NCBI GenBank assembly: GCA_040768665.1
Contig: JAXGMN010000008.1
Location: 62,001-126,000, forward strand
Reading direction: 5' to 3'
Origin: JABWBD01 sp040768665
GTDB taxonomy: Bacteria; Planctomycetota; Planctomycetia; Pirellulales; Thermoguttaceae
Length of the DNA stretch: 64,000 bases
Shown: positions 9,125 to 17,768 of the stretch, in pieces
How positions within the stretch are numbered: position 1 is the stretch's first letter
How the letters are laid out: each line of letters begins with the position of its first letter
Made by a program: the position numbers and the translations under genes
Notes under the pieces: generated by a model
The model's database searches: none
The model's input: the letters and a program-made list of their open reading frames with translations, nothing else
What the model was told of the DNA's origin: nothing

Positions 9125-9357
9125 CAGCGGATTCTCCGGGAGTGGCGTGGGGGATCGTCAGGAATTTCTCTATTCTAAATCCATTGTCTCCCCGTTTCCA
9201 GGGAACCCATCATCAGGGCCACAGGGCCGTGCCAGCAGCCGGGGGTGACGGGAGGTATTCCAGGGCGGCCTCGCAATGGCTTATGATGGACGCGGCTTTC
9301 AGGCATCCTGCCTGCTCGCGGAAAAAAGACCAAAGCAGAAAACGAAGGAGTTCAGTG

Positions 9358-10656
9358 GTGCATCGCAGCAATCGCCGTCAGTTTCTGGGTCGCTCGACAG
9401 CCGCGGGGATCGGCGTCGCCGCGGCCGGGCTCTTTACCCATTCCATCCGGGGCGCTGAGTCGCCCAATGAGAAGCTCAACGTTGCCGTGATCGGGGTTGG
9501 CGGGCGCGGGGCCGGCAATCTAGCGGGTGTTGCCGGACAGAATGTCGTGGCGCTGTGCGATGTGGACGAGGCGCGACTCGATAAGGCGGCCGCGTCCTTC
9601 CCCGCTGCCAGGAAGCATGTCGACTTCCGCAAGATGCTCGGCGAGATGGCAGACGAGATCGACGCAGTCGTCGTCAGCACACCCGATCACACGCATGCGC
9701 CGGCAAGTGCAATGGCCATCCGGATGGGCAAGCACTGCTACTGCGAGAAGCCGCTGGCCCATAATGTTTGGGAGGCTCGCGAAGTGACGCGCCTGGCGGC
9801 GGAAAAGGGGGTGGCGACGCAGATGGGCACCCAGATCCATGCCGGCGAGAACTACCGGCGAGTGGTGGAACTGATCCACGCCGGAGCGATCGGGCCGGTT
9901 GAGGAAGTGCACGTGTGGTGCGGCAAAGGATGGGGTGGCGGTACGCGGCCGACCGAAACACCGCCCGTGCCAGAGACGCTCCACTGGGATCTCTGGCTGG
10001 GGCCGGCCCCTTATCGACCCTATCATTCGTGCTACCTTCCGGCGAACTGGCGCCGTTGGTGGGACTTCGGCAACGGAACCCTCGGCGACATGGCTTGCCA
10101 CTACATGGATCTGCCGTTCTGGGCCTTGGACCTGAAATATCCCAGCACGGTGACGGCGGAAGGTCCGCCGGTCGACCCCGAGACAGCTCCCTTGGCGTTG
10201 GTGGTTCGGTACGAGTTCCCTGCCCGCGGAGAGATGCCCCCGTTGAAGTTCACCTGGTATGACGGAACAAACCGTCCGCCGATTCTCGCCGAACAGAAGC
10301 TACCGGAGTGGGGAGCAGGTGTGCTATTCGTCGGCAAAGAAGGCATGTTGCTGGCTGATTACAGCCGCCGACAGCTCTATCCCGAGGCGAAATTCGCCGA
10401 CTATCAGCCACCTGAACCGACGATCCCTCGCTCTCAGGGGCACCATATCGAGTGGATCGAGGCGTGCAAGACCGGAAGCCCAACGACCTGCAACTTTGGC
10501 TATTCCGGACCATTGAGCGAGGCGGTGCTCCTGGGTAATGTGGCCTACAGGACGGGCCAGAAACTCATGTGGGATCCGGATGCACTTCAGGCGACCAATT
10601 GTTCGGCGGCTGATAGTTTGATACGCCGCACGTATCGCGACGGCTGGACGCTGTAG
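9358..10656 (+). CDS. Gfo/Idh/MocA-family oxidoreductase with Tat signal
   Basis: This is a 432-aa NAD(P)-dependent sugar oxidoreductase-like protein. I chose the second of two adjacent GTG codons (9355, 9358) because AAGGAG at 9345-9350 is then seven bases away. The N-terminus NRRQFLGRSTAAGIGVAAAG is a twin-arginine signal, so the folded cofactor-bound protein is probably exported to the periplasm, as is common for planctomycete members. The Rossmann motif VIGVGGRGAGN follows, then STPDHTHAP and the EKPLAHN motif with the conserved Lys, and a C-terminal alpha/beta substrate domain. The substrate is unknown. It is divergent from ribBA. Confidence 0.9.
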   Translation: MHRSNRRQFLGRSTAAGIGVAAAGLFTHSIRGAESPNEKLNVAVIGVGGRGAGNLAGVAGQNVVALCDVDEARLDKAAASFPAARKHVDFRKMLGEMADEIDAVVVSTPDHTHAPASAMAIRMGKHCYCEKPLAHNVWEAREVTRLAAEKGVATQMGTQIHAGENYRRVVELIHAGAIGPVEEVHVWCGKGWGGGTRPTETPPVPETLHWDLWLGPAPYRPYHSCYLPANWRRWWDFGNGTLGDMACHYMDLPFWALDLKYPSTVTAEGPPVDPETAPLALVVRYEFPARGEMPPLKFTWYDGTNRPPILAEQKLPEWGAGVLFVGKEGMLLADYSRRQLYPEAKFADYQPPEPTIPRSQGHHIEWIEACKTGSPTTCNFGYSGPLSEAVLLGNVAYRTGQKLMWDPDALQATNCSAADSLIRRTYRDGWTL

Positions 10657-10696
10657 ATCTCCGGTGAGCTTCCTGACTCGCCGCTGGCTGGAAAGT

Positions 10697-10730
10697 GCGT
10701 CAGCCACTCGCAAGAGCGAGTGGCTGACGC
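10697..10730 (+). terminator. Perfect 15-bp stem-loop between convergent genes
   Basis: GCGTCAGCCACTCGC (10697-10711) pairs exactly with GCGAGTGGCTGACGC (10716-10730) around the loop AAGA. It sits between the stops of the oxidoreductase gene (10656) and the Tyr/Gly/Cys-rich gene (10797), so it may terminate both. There is no strong T-tract, so a repeat-type hairpin is the alternative. Confidence 0.65.
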
Positions 10731-10796
10731 GTTCGCAGTTCTATCCCCAGGTCTGTGTATCCAGACCAAGTTGAGCAGGCTTGAACTCGTTTTGGT

Positions 10797-11276
10797 TCAG
10801 GTCTTTGGCGCTGGTGGAACATCTCCACCTTGGGGTCGAGGCGATTGTGGCGCCGGGGGCGGTGCCATATCGCCACCTGCATCACCACCGCCCGGCGGCG
10901 GCGGGGGAGTCTCCGCGCCGTAGGCTCCTGCGTTGGCGCCATACGAGCCGCATGCGCTGCCACAGCCCCCGTAATTGGTCGACCCGCAGCCACTGTAGTA
11001 GCTTGATCCGCAGCCACCATAGTAGGTCGCGCCGTAGCCACCGTAATACGAGCCGCAACCGCGGTAGCCAGTGCTGTAGCAGCCCGAGCCGTACCCCACG
11101 TAGCCGCTTGATCCGCAGCCGCTGTAGTAGCTTGGGCTCCAGCCGCTGTAGCAACTGCTCCGCCAGCCGCTCGACCGCCAGCGGCGGCAGGCCTCGGCGT
11201 CTGTCTGCAGGGCCACCACGATCACGGCGACCACTGCTACCAAAGCCGCAATCTTCAGTAACGATCTCTTGCTCAT
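10797..11276 (-). CDS. Small exported Tyr/Gly/Ser/Cys-rich repeat protein
   Basis: The 159-aa product begins at ATG 11276 directly after a strong AGGAGG. Residues 1-28 form a signal peptide or anchor (MSKRSLLK followed by a Val/Ala-rich core, then DAEA). The mature part consists of short, loosely repeated units of the type YYSGCGS, YYGGCGS and NYGGCGS with nine cysteines. It is followed by a Gly/Pro-rich tail containing PPPPPGGG. Composition suggests a structural surface, cross-linked or adhesive protein (disulfide or dityrosine), but there is no known fold and I do not assign a function. A pentapeptide-like or metal-binding role is possible. Confidence 0.75.
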   Translation of the reverse strand: MSKRSLLKIAALVAVVAVIVVALQTDAEACRRWRSSGWRSSCYSGWSPSYYSGCGSSGYVGYGSGCYSTGYRGCGSYYGGYGATYYGGCGSSYYSGCGSTNYGGCGSACGSYGANAGAYGAETPPPPPGGGDAGGDMAPPPAPQSPRPQGGDVPPAPKT

Positions 11277-11782
11277 GTACAAACCTCCTAAGCTAAACAC
11301 CGAACCGACACGAAAAACGTCGCTCCACTCAGCGAATCCGGCATCAAATGCTGGAAGGGGGAGGTATCGCCCGTTTGGCCGCACCTCCGAGGATTCGCTT
11401 CGGGCCATCGGGGGCTCTGAAAAACACCGGCATGGCGGCTGGAAGTCGCCTCCGGTCTTCCGGCACCCTTTGACCCGCTGCCCCAGCAAGCGTCATAAGG
11501 CTGTTTCGGGCTTCGCCTGAAACGTCACCAAAATCCGAACCCGTCGAGTTCGGGAGAATTATACGAGTCTGACAAGCATATCGATGAGGCAATTGCCTCG
11601 AATCACGTGTCAGCGAACCTGAATCGCTCAACGCGAATCCCGCAAATTCAGAAGAGCTGTCGGGCCGCGCGGGACACTTCCGAGCCCTTCCGTTCCGCTT
11701 GAGCAGACCTGCCGACAAGCAGCGTTGCGATTTCTGGATTCCCAAGCAATCCCGGCCATTTTCAGGAGCAATTTCGTTCGCC
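11277..11782. other. 506-bp intergenic region
   Basis: The region lies between two minus-strand genes. Apart from the AGGAGG of the small protein gene and a short hairpin (GTTTCGGGC / GCCTGAAAC around 11503-11523) I see no gene, repeat copy or RNA. Open frames here lack start signals. Confidence 0.5.
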
Positions 11783-14700
11783 CTAAGGCCTGCTCGGCAG
11801 ACCGGAAATTGCCTCAATTGCCTCCGCCAGACGACGTTTGGTCGTGTCGATTGCCCCAGGTTCCGGGAGGATCTGAGTAGAGTACCGCCCGCCGGCGTTC
11901 GGGATCGCGACAAGTTGTCGTGCCTCTTGCAAAACCTGTTCCGCCTGGGCGATTTCTCTCCCGGCCGCTTTCGCCTGATCGATTGCGCGTTTCAGTAGAT
12001 CGAGGTACTCGTAGTCCTCGACACCTTCGCGAGCTTGATCAAAGCGGATCGAGCGGACCGTGCCTGGTTGGCCGATCGGCTTGCCGGGATAGAGCAGGAA
12101 GCCGTCTCCGTTGGGGTACCGCACCCAATAGGAACTGCCCGGTTGATCGCTTTGGTGGATGTACGAATGCCAGCCAAAGCGATAGGGGTCGTAGGTCAAC
12201 CAGCCGACGCCCCAGAATTCGTAGGCCTCGGCTCCGTATTGGAAGCAGTAATGCGGGAGCAACCGTTCGACCGCGCAGAAGGGAGTGTCGGTGCACATCT
12301 GTCCGTCCGTTGTGAACCAGATGCGATCGCCCGCGGCACGGAGCTCGGCCATTTTCTCGGTCGGCACGATTCCATAGTGCCCAATCCCCCAGACATCGAG
12401 ATATCCGTCCCAATCCGGCACATGCCGCCACGTGCTCGAGTAGATGGGGATCTTCGGATCGACCTCGTGGATCATATCGCAGAGCGCCCTCATCTGCTGG
12501 CGAATGTGCGGCAGCCGATCGAAAGGTTCATCCGAGATGTAGAGGACGAACTTGTCGTCCCAGCCTCGCTTGCGAAGATGGTCCCAGAATACCTTCAGGC
12601 ACGCCTGGTAAACTCGCTTGTACTCCGGTCTCAATTGGCTGCGATCAACTCCTTCGTAGGGCGGTTCACCCTCGTACGGCTTCTCGCCGAACACGGTCTT
12701 CGGAGGATGCCCCCAACCGAACAGGTAGAACTGCCACGGAGTGTAGGCGTGCGGCAGCTTGAGCTGATTGAAATAGACCTCGGCAGCTCTGTCGAAATCG
12801 CTGAAGTCGGCGACCGCTTGGCCATCCTCGTAGCGGATGACCGGATCGGGGTGAATGTTGTCGGGGCAGAGACGATGGTCGGCCATCAATCGCGTGATCT
12901 CGGGATGTGCCTCGTCGAGTGATTTGCCCCACCACTCTTGCCCGCGGCCCAGGCGCACGTCGTAGATTGCTCGCAGGCGGCTATGTTGCGGGAGAGCAAA
13001 ATTCCACACGTGCAGCGTAAACGGCAGTTGGGCGACGGTCTGTCCCTCGTGCACCAGCCGCACGTTGCCCTGGTAGTCGCCGGGCGTTTGCTCGCCGCGA
13101 ACGTGCGCGGTCACCCAGATCGGCTGCGTCGTATTCGGTTCGAGGTCGAACGTATTTTGCGGCAGGAGCGGATCCGGCCACATGCCGGCCCAGCCGTCGC
13201 AACCTCCGCGGGTTGTCGGAAATTTGCGGATCCACTCGGGACTTTCCGACCGGTAGTAGTTCGTCGGATGGTCGATCGGCACGTAGCCGACGACGTTGAC
13301 TTCAAGATCGCTCAGCGTGGCCCCGTCCGGGCCGCGCAGCGGATCGACTTCGACACGCACCTGCTTGAGTGCCCGGGGGCTGCGGATTGCGATCTGAAGC
13401 GGTTCCTTTTCGTTGCGAGCCGCCGAGATCCATGCCTTCTCGACGCCGCGAGGAGCCGGATCCTCACGAAAGACTTTGACGACCGCGGGCACGGGCCAGA
13501 TCGGAATGCCCTCGGATTCCGCCACCGGGCGACCCTCGCTCCTGCCGAGCATCGCCGGGACCACTTCGGCCAGGACGACTCCGTCGTGCATGAGGGTGCC
13601 GCCGGCCTCGGTGGTCAAGTGGATTTGGAAGACGGCGGCATCGGAGGGCATCGTGAACAGGCCGGACAAGAGCGTCCAGTCGGTCGTGCCGCTGATCGCC
13701 GGGCCGATGCTGGTCATCGGATTACTCCGGCTCAACTCACCGGCGGCCGTGCGGAGATGGACGTGCACCTGGGCTTTGCCCTTCAGGTCCTCCGACTTGA
13801 GCCAGGCTGCGAGGAGATACGTTCTTCCGGGCTCAACGGCCACCGACTGATGCCATCCGCGCCACGTCGTCGGCGCGTCGGCCGGAACGGTCATCCGGGC
13901 GCACCGGGCGCCGAGCGATTTCTCGTTGGGGGCAGCGACGGAAAAGCGGACGCCGTGGTTGGCCTCCGTGTGAGTCCAGCCGGTCGGCTCGGACCCGCCT
14001 TGTTCGAATCCGGGATTGTCGACCAGATTCGCCCGCGCGAGCGGCGAGTCGGCCTGAGCCGGTCCGTGTTCGACCGGCGAGGGGCCGTCGGAGAACGCAT
14101 AGACGTGCCATGTTGCCATCGTGCGGGCCGGCACACTGGCTTCCCAAAGCAGGAGCGTGTCCAGGCAATTCACCGCGACCGGCTTGTTGCCCTGCGTTAC
14201 CACGAGAGCTTCTGTCAAGGGCTTGTTGCCGAACCTTGCCTTGAGTATCGAGGCGTCCCATGATACAAGTTTCCGCTGGATTGCTCGCTCGCCGAGGTTG
14301 AGTACGGTAAGTTCGACCCGACGGTCGGGCGACACGGAGCTCGCATCAGCGGTGTACCACCCATTGACGTCACCTTGCTCCTGAAGCTGCAACGGCTCGG
14401 GATCTCCGGCCGAGGTCGAGATGGGACTGGAGTCGAGCAATTCCAGGGTGATGTTGTCGAACCAAGCAGTCCCGGTTCCCCGCAGCACGGTGCCAAGATC
14501 GGCCAGATTCGCTCCCGCCGGGGCGGTAAATTCCGAGCTGACTTCTCGCCAGCCGAAGGTGCCGTCGCCGGCGATGAGCATCGGCGAGATCATCATCGGT
14601 TTTTCACGAGTGCCAACGTGGATGTACCAGCCGGCCTGGCCATTGACGCCGTCGGCTTTTACCCAGGCGCTCATCCGGTATCGAGCTCCGCCAACGATCG

Positions 14701-15331
14701 CCACGCCGTGTTGGCGGGTGGCGATCCACGTCGGTTCCGCGCCTTCGGTTACGATCGTCTTGAGGCATCGCCGACCGGATTGAGGATTCTCATCCGTCCA
14801 CAGGGCGCGGTGATCGGCGTCGGGCTTGTCGTGACTCCAGCGGGCGGGAGTGTCGCCCTGGCCCAGCTCGATATCGCCATTGACGAGACCGGGCTGATCG
14901 GCGAGGAAATCGGGGACTTCGCCCGATCGCGGATTGTCGAAGTAGATGAAATAGCTCGCCGATGCGCCGGCGGGGCACGTTGCGGGGATCACCAGGGTTC
15001 CCCCAGGGGGAATTGGACCTGAGGTAATCAATTCTCCGCTGGCGGAGCGAATTCCGAACAAGAGCTCCACACCGTCGGAATCGACCAGGCGAACCGCTTC
15101 CGCCTGCTGTCCCGAGAGATTGGCTTGTCCTTTGTCCGCACCGATAGTCAATGCCACGGGTCGCCCTTCGAAGGCTGTTTCACCACCGTTGTGAACCTCC
15201 ACCGAAAGCCGCTGCCGCCAATAGCCGCCGCCGTCCAAGTAAAGTGGATGGTGCCAGGAGGGACTTCCAGCGCAGGCAGACGAAGACGCGAGGAGGAAGA
15301 TCAGGCAAGAAGGAATCGCGAAACAATGCAT
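11783..15331 (-). CDS. Large exported GH123/DUF4091-like glycoside hydrolase with carbohydrate-binding modules
   Basis: The 1,182-aa product starts at ATG 15331; the leader MHCFAIPSCLIFLLASSSACA is a signal peptide. An N-terminal beta-rich region is followed by two CBM4/9-like jelly rolls, recognisable by NGDIELGQGDTPARW and NPGFEQGGSEPTGW. Then comes a GH123-type N-terminal domain (DPAPRGVEKAWISAARNE) and a barrel with YISDEPFD, whose Asp934-Glu935 pair matches the GH123 substrate-assisted catalytic pair. The C-terminal REGVEDYEYLDLL segment is the DUF4091 signature. It probably cleaves N-acetyl-hexosaminide or related linkages outside the cytoplasm; the exact substrate is inference. It is divergent from the SGNH hydrolase gene, with about 150-200 bp between. 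Confidence 0.82.
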   Translation of the reverse strand: MHCFAIPSCLIFLLASSSACAGSPSWHHPLYLDGGGYWRQRLSVEVHNGGETAFEGRPVALTIGADKGQANLSGQQAEAVRLVDSDGVELLFGIRSASGELITSGPIPPGGTLVIPATCPAGASASYFIYFDNPRSGEVPDFLADQPGLVNGDIELGQGDTPARWSHDKPDADHRALWTDENPQSGRRCLKTIVTEGAEPTWIATRQHGVAIVGGARYRMSAWVKADGVNGQAGWYIHVGTREKPMMISPMLIAGDGTFGWREVSSEFTAPAGANLADLGTVLRGTGTAWFDNITLELLDSSPISTSAGDPEPLQLQEQGDVNGWYTADASSVSPDRRVELTVLNLGERAIQRKLVSWDASILKARFGNKPLTEALVVTQGNKPVAVNCLDTLLLWEASVPARTMATWHVYAFSDGPSPVEHGPAQADSPLARANLVDNPGFEQGGSEPTGWTHTEANHGVRFSVAAPNEKSLGARCARMTVPADAPTTWRGWHQSVAVEPGRTYLLAAWLKSEDLKGKAQVHVHLRTAAGELSRSNPMTSIGPAISGTTDWTLLSGLFTMPSDAAVFQIHLTTEAGGTLMHDGVVLAEVVPAMLGRSEGRPVAESEGIPIWPVPAVVKVFREDPAPRGVEKAWISAARNEKEPLQIAIRSPRALKQVRVEVDPLRGPDGATLSDLEVNVVGYVPIDHPTNYYRSESPEWIRKFPTTRGGCDGWAGMWPDPLLPQNTFDLEPNTTQPIWVTAHVRGEQTPGDYQGNVRLVHEGQTVAQLPFTLHVWNFALPQHSRLRAIYDVRLGRGQEWWGKSLDEAHPEITRLMADHRLCPDNIHPDPVIRYEDGQAVADFSDFDRAAEVYFNQLKLPHAYTPWQFYLFGWGHPPKTVFGEKPYEGEPPYEGVDRSQLRPEYKRVYQACLKVFWDHLRKRGWDDKFVLYISDEPFDRLPHIRQQMRALCDMIHEVDPKIPIYSSTWRHVPDWDGYLDVWGIGHYGIVPTEKMAELRAAGDRIWFTTDGQMCTDTPFCAVERLLPHYCFQYGAEAYEFWGVGWLTYDPYRFGWHSYIHQSDQPGSSYWVRYPNGDGFLLYPGKPIGQPGTVRSIRFDQAREGVEDYEYLDLLKRAIDQAKAAGREIAQAEQVLQEARQLVAIPNAGGRYSTQILPEPGAIDTTKRRLAEAIEAISGLPSRP

Positions 15332-15477
15332 CGGAAATTGCCTTCGGGGTTGGGTGGGAATCTGGTGATCAGCGGGCATGCTATCCGGGCGAGCGGAATC
15401 GTGCAACTTTTGCCTCTTTCGAGGGGATTGTTGTGTGAATTGAGTTTTCGGTTCACCGTGGGACGGGACCACGGGAT

Positions 15478-15483
15478 TATAAT
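15478..15483 (+). promoter_or_regulatory. Perfect -10-like box TATAAT
   Basis: TATAAT at 15478-15483 is a consensus -10 element. The best -35-like match (TTCACC, 15452-15457) is 20 bp away, which is long. If the box is used, transcription starts near 15490 and the TTG at 15486 cannot be the start codon of the SGNH gene. Confidence 0.35.
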
Positions 15484-15533
15484 CGTTGAACGCGAAGGAA
15501 GAAAACCAACAGCGTAAGGGACCGATCAAAGCA

Positions 15534-17033
15534 GTGACAAGTGCCCCACACTCCAGGAGATTGCGGTTGCTGCCGCTGGTGTTTCGCGGCTTGGCTGTGC
15601 TTGTGGGCTTCCTGCCCTTTGTGCTGTGCGAGTTCGCCTTGCGAGCGTTGGATGTGGGCGGGCCTGCGTACCGGGACGATCCGTTCGTCGGATTCAGCGC
15701 GATCCATCCCTTGTTCGTCGAAAGCGACGACGGGACAACTTATGAGACTGCAGGCAGTCGTCTCAACTACTTCTGCCCGGACTCGTTTCCGCGCGTCAAG
15801 CCCGTCCACGAATTTCGCATCTTCTGTCTGGGTGGCTCGACGGTTCAAGGCGAGCCTTTTCGCAAAGAGACCTCTTTTACCACCTGGCTCGAATTGAGCC
15901 TTGCTGCCGCCGACCCCAGCCGCCAATGGCGAGTGGTCAATTGCGGCGGCATTTCCTATGCAAGCTACCGCCTGGTGCCGATCCTCGAGGAGATCCTCCA
16001 GAATTACCAACCCGACCTGGTGCTCGTTTATACCGGACACAACGAGTTTCTCGAGGATCGGACCTACGCTCACGTGAAGTCGCTTTCACCCTACCTGACA
16101 GGTCCTGCTTCGTGGCTCGCGCGCATGCGGACGTTCAACGTGGCCGTGGAGGGCGTTCGTTGGCTGCGAGGCCGCGCAGTGGAACCGTCTCCGGAGGGCC
16201 GACCTGTTCTGAAGGACGAAACGGATGCGGTGTTGGAATACCGGGGCGGACTGGAAAGATACCACCGCGACCGGAAATGGCGGCGCGACGTGATCCTGCA
16301 TTTCGAGTACAATGTGCGTCGGATGGTGCAACGATGTCGGGACCGCCGCGTACCGTTAATCCTCATGAACCCGGCTTTCAATCTCCGCGACTGCCCTCCT
16401 TTCAAGGCCGAGAACCGCGAAGACCTTACGCCTTCGGAAACCGCGAGATGGGCGGACCTGTTTTTTCACGCGGGGGAATGCCAGGCAACGAATCTCTCCC
16501 GGGCCATCGTGCTGCTCGAGCAGGCGGAAAAGATCGACGACCAGCACGCCGGACTTCTCTACACGCTGGCCAAGTGCTACGATGCGAGGCACCGGATCGA
16601 ACAGGCTCGCAAGTGTTACATGCTCGCGAAGGAGCATGACATCTGTCCTCTGCGGATCCTCGAACCGATGAACCGGATTGTGCTGGACGTCTCTGCCGAG
16701 ACGGGGACACCGGTGGTTGACGTACGCCGGCTATTCGAGGACCACAGCGAAAGCCGTCTTCTCGGAGGATATCTGCTGTTGGACCATGTCCACCCCTCCA
16801 TCCCGGGACACCGGTTGATCGCGGAGGCCGCCGTTGGCTGCATGCAACGCCAAGGATGGATTTGCCCGAGCCGCAACTGGAAGCGGCGGCAAGACCGCTG
16901 TTTTCGGGAGCATCTGGATTTGCTGCCGGACATGTATTTCTCGCGAGGGCTGGAGAAACTCGAGCGGCTGAGGCAGTGGACGCAAGGTGAAGCGATCGCG
17001 GAGCCGCCTGCGTCGTGGAAAAGAGATTCGTGA
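15534..17033 (+). CDS. Membrane-anchored SGNH/GDSL-type hydrolase
   Basis: The product is about 499 aa from GTG 15534; TTG 15486 is an alternative start that would lie inside the promoter suggested by TATAAT at 15478. A hydrophobic segment near the N-terminus (LLPLVFRGLAVLVGFLPFVL) anchors the protein. SGNH blocks are visible: CLGGSTVQG (nucleophile Ser), NCGGISYAS (Gly), YTGHNEF (Asn) and LDHVHPSIPGH (Asp and His). A TPR-like helical pair sits between blocks (AIVLLEQAEKIDDQHAGLLY). It probably is an esterase or acetyl-transfer/hydrolysis enzyme acting on envelope or extracellular polysaccharide; the substrate is unknown. Confidence 0.82.
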   Translation: MTSAPHSRRLRLLPLVFRGLAVLVGFLPFVLCEFALRALDVGGPAYRDDPFVGFSAIHPLFVESDDGTTYETAGSRLNYFCPDSFPRVKPVHEFRIFCLGGSTVQGEPFRKETSFTTWLELSLAAADPSRQWRVVNCGGISYASYRLVPILEEILQNYQPDLVLVYTGHNEFLEDRTYAHVKSLSPYLTGPASWLARMRTFNVAVEGVRWLRGRAVEPSPEGRPVLKDETDAVLEYRGGLERYHRDRKWRRDVILHFEYNVRRMVQRCRDRRVPLILMNPAFNLRDCPPFKAENREDLTPSETARWADLFFHAGECQATNLSRAIVLLEQAEKIDDQHAGLLYTLAKCYDARHRIEQARKCYMLAKEHDICPLRILEPMNRIVLDVSAETGTPVVDVRRLFEDHSESRLLGGYLLLDHVHPSIPGHRLIAEAAVGCMQRQGWICPSRNWKRRQDRCFREHLDLLPDMYFSRGLEKLERLRQWTQGEAIAEPPASWKRDS

Positions 17034-17103
17034 GAGAGTGCGATCCTTGGCGATCCGTCGCATTGGATAGTCCCTCGCAATTGGCCATCGGCGGCTTCCG
17101 TAG

Positions 17104-17718
17104 CAGAACGCACTGCGGAAATGGCAAAACAGTCTGGCGGCACTGATCACCGTGCCGTTTCCGGGGCATCCCGAAGTCAGCGCCTGCCAGGAACTCTCGC
17201 TGGTGAAGCTGCCGGACGGTCGGCTGTTCTGCGTGATGCGAACCGCGGCGGGCAGCCCGTTCTGGACGGTCAGCAGCGACGACGGCCAGACGTGGGCGCC
17301 TGCGCGGCGTCTCCTGCGCAAGGACGGCGGCGAGCCGCTGGCCCATCCGCTTTCGCCGTGTCCGATGTTCGACGTCGGCGGCAACGAGGCCGGCAGCGGC
17401 CGTTACGTCCTGTTCATTCACAACCACGATGTCCATTCCAAGGGCTACGGTCCCACCGACACAGGCTTCCACCGCCACCCGATCTATCTCGTGCCGGGGC
17501 ACTTCCAAGCCGGGGCGGAGCAGCCCGTCTGGTTTGATGAGCCCAAGTTGTTCATGGACCACGACGGAGTCAGTCTCGGCAAGCCGGGTACGAAGGGCCG
17601 GTTGGATCTGGCGCTCTACTCGAGCTTTACCGTTCGCAACGGCAAGCCGGTGCTCTGGTATCCGGACCGAAAGTTCTTCCTCCTCGGCCGCGTGATCGGC
17701 AGCGAGTGGCTTCCGTGA
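17104..17718 (+). pseudogene. Remnant of a sialidase (BNR/Asp-box) family gene, C-terminal part only
   Basis: The frame opens after a stop at 17101 and codes for about 200 residues, with similarity apparent from about 17113. CQELSLVKLPDGRLFCVMRT and an Asp-box SSDDGQTW are typical of exo-alpha-sialidase-like propellers, and the C-terminus (FFLLGRVIGSEWLP) looks complete. The N-terminal signal peptide and first propeller blades are absent. Only 70 bp separate the frame from the upstream SGNH gene, so the missing part is deleted rather than frameshifted. A GTG at 17152 could start a 188-aa product, but without a ribosome binding site. Confidence 0.7.
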
Positions 17719-17768
17719 GGGGCGGCCGCGCGGCGCGGTCTATGGCGTCAGGGAAACCTCCAAAAGAC

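Noticed and set aside
9125..9340. Possible FMN riboswitch upstream of ribBA
   Set aside because: A GAAATTCCTGAC stretch on the minus strand recalls part of the RFN element, but the other conserved boxes are missing.
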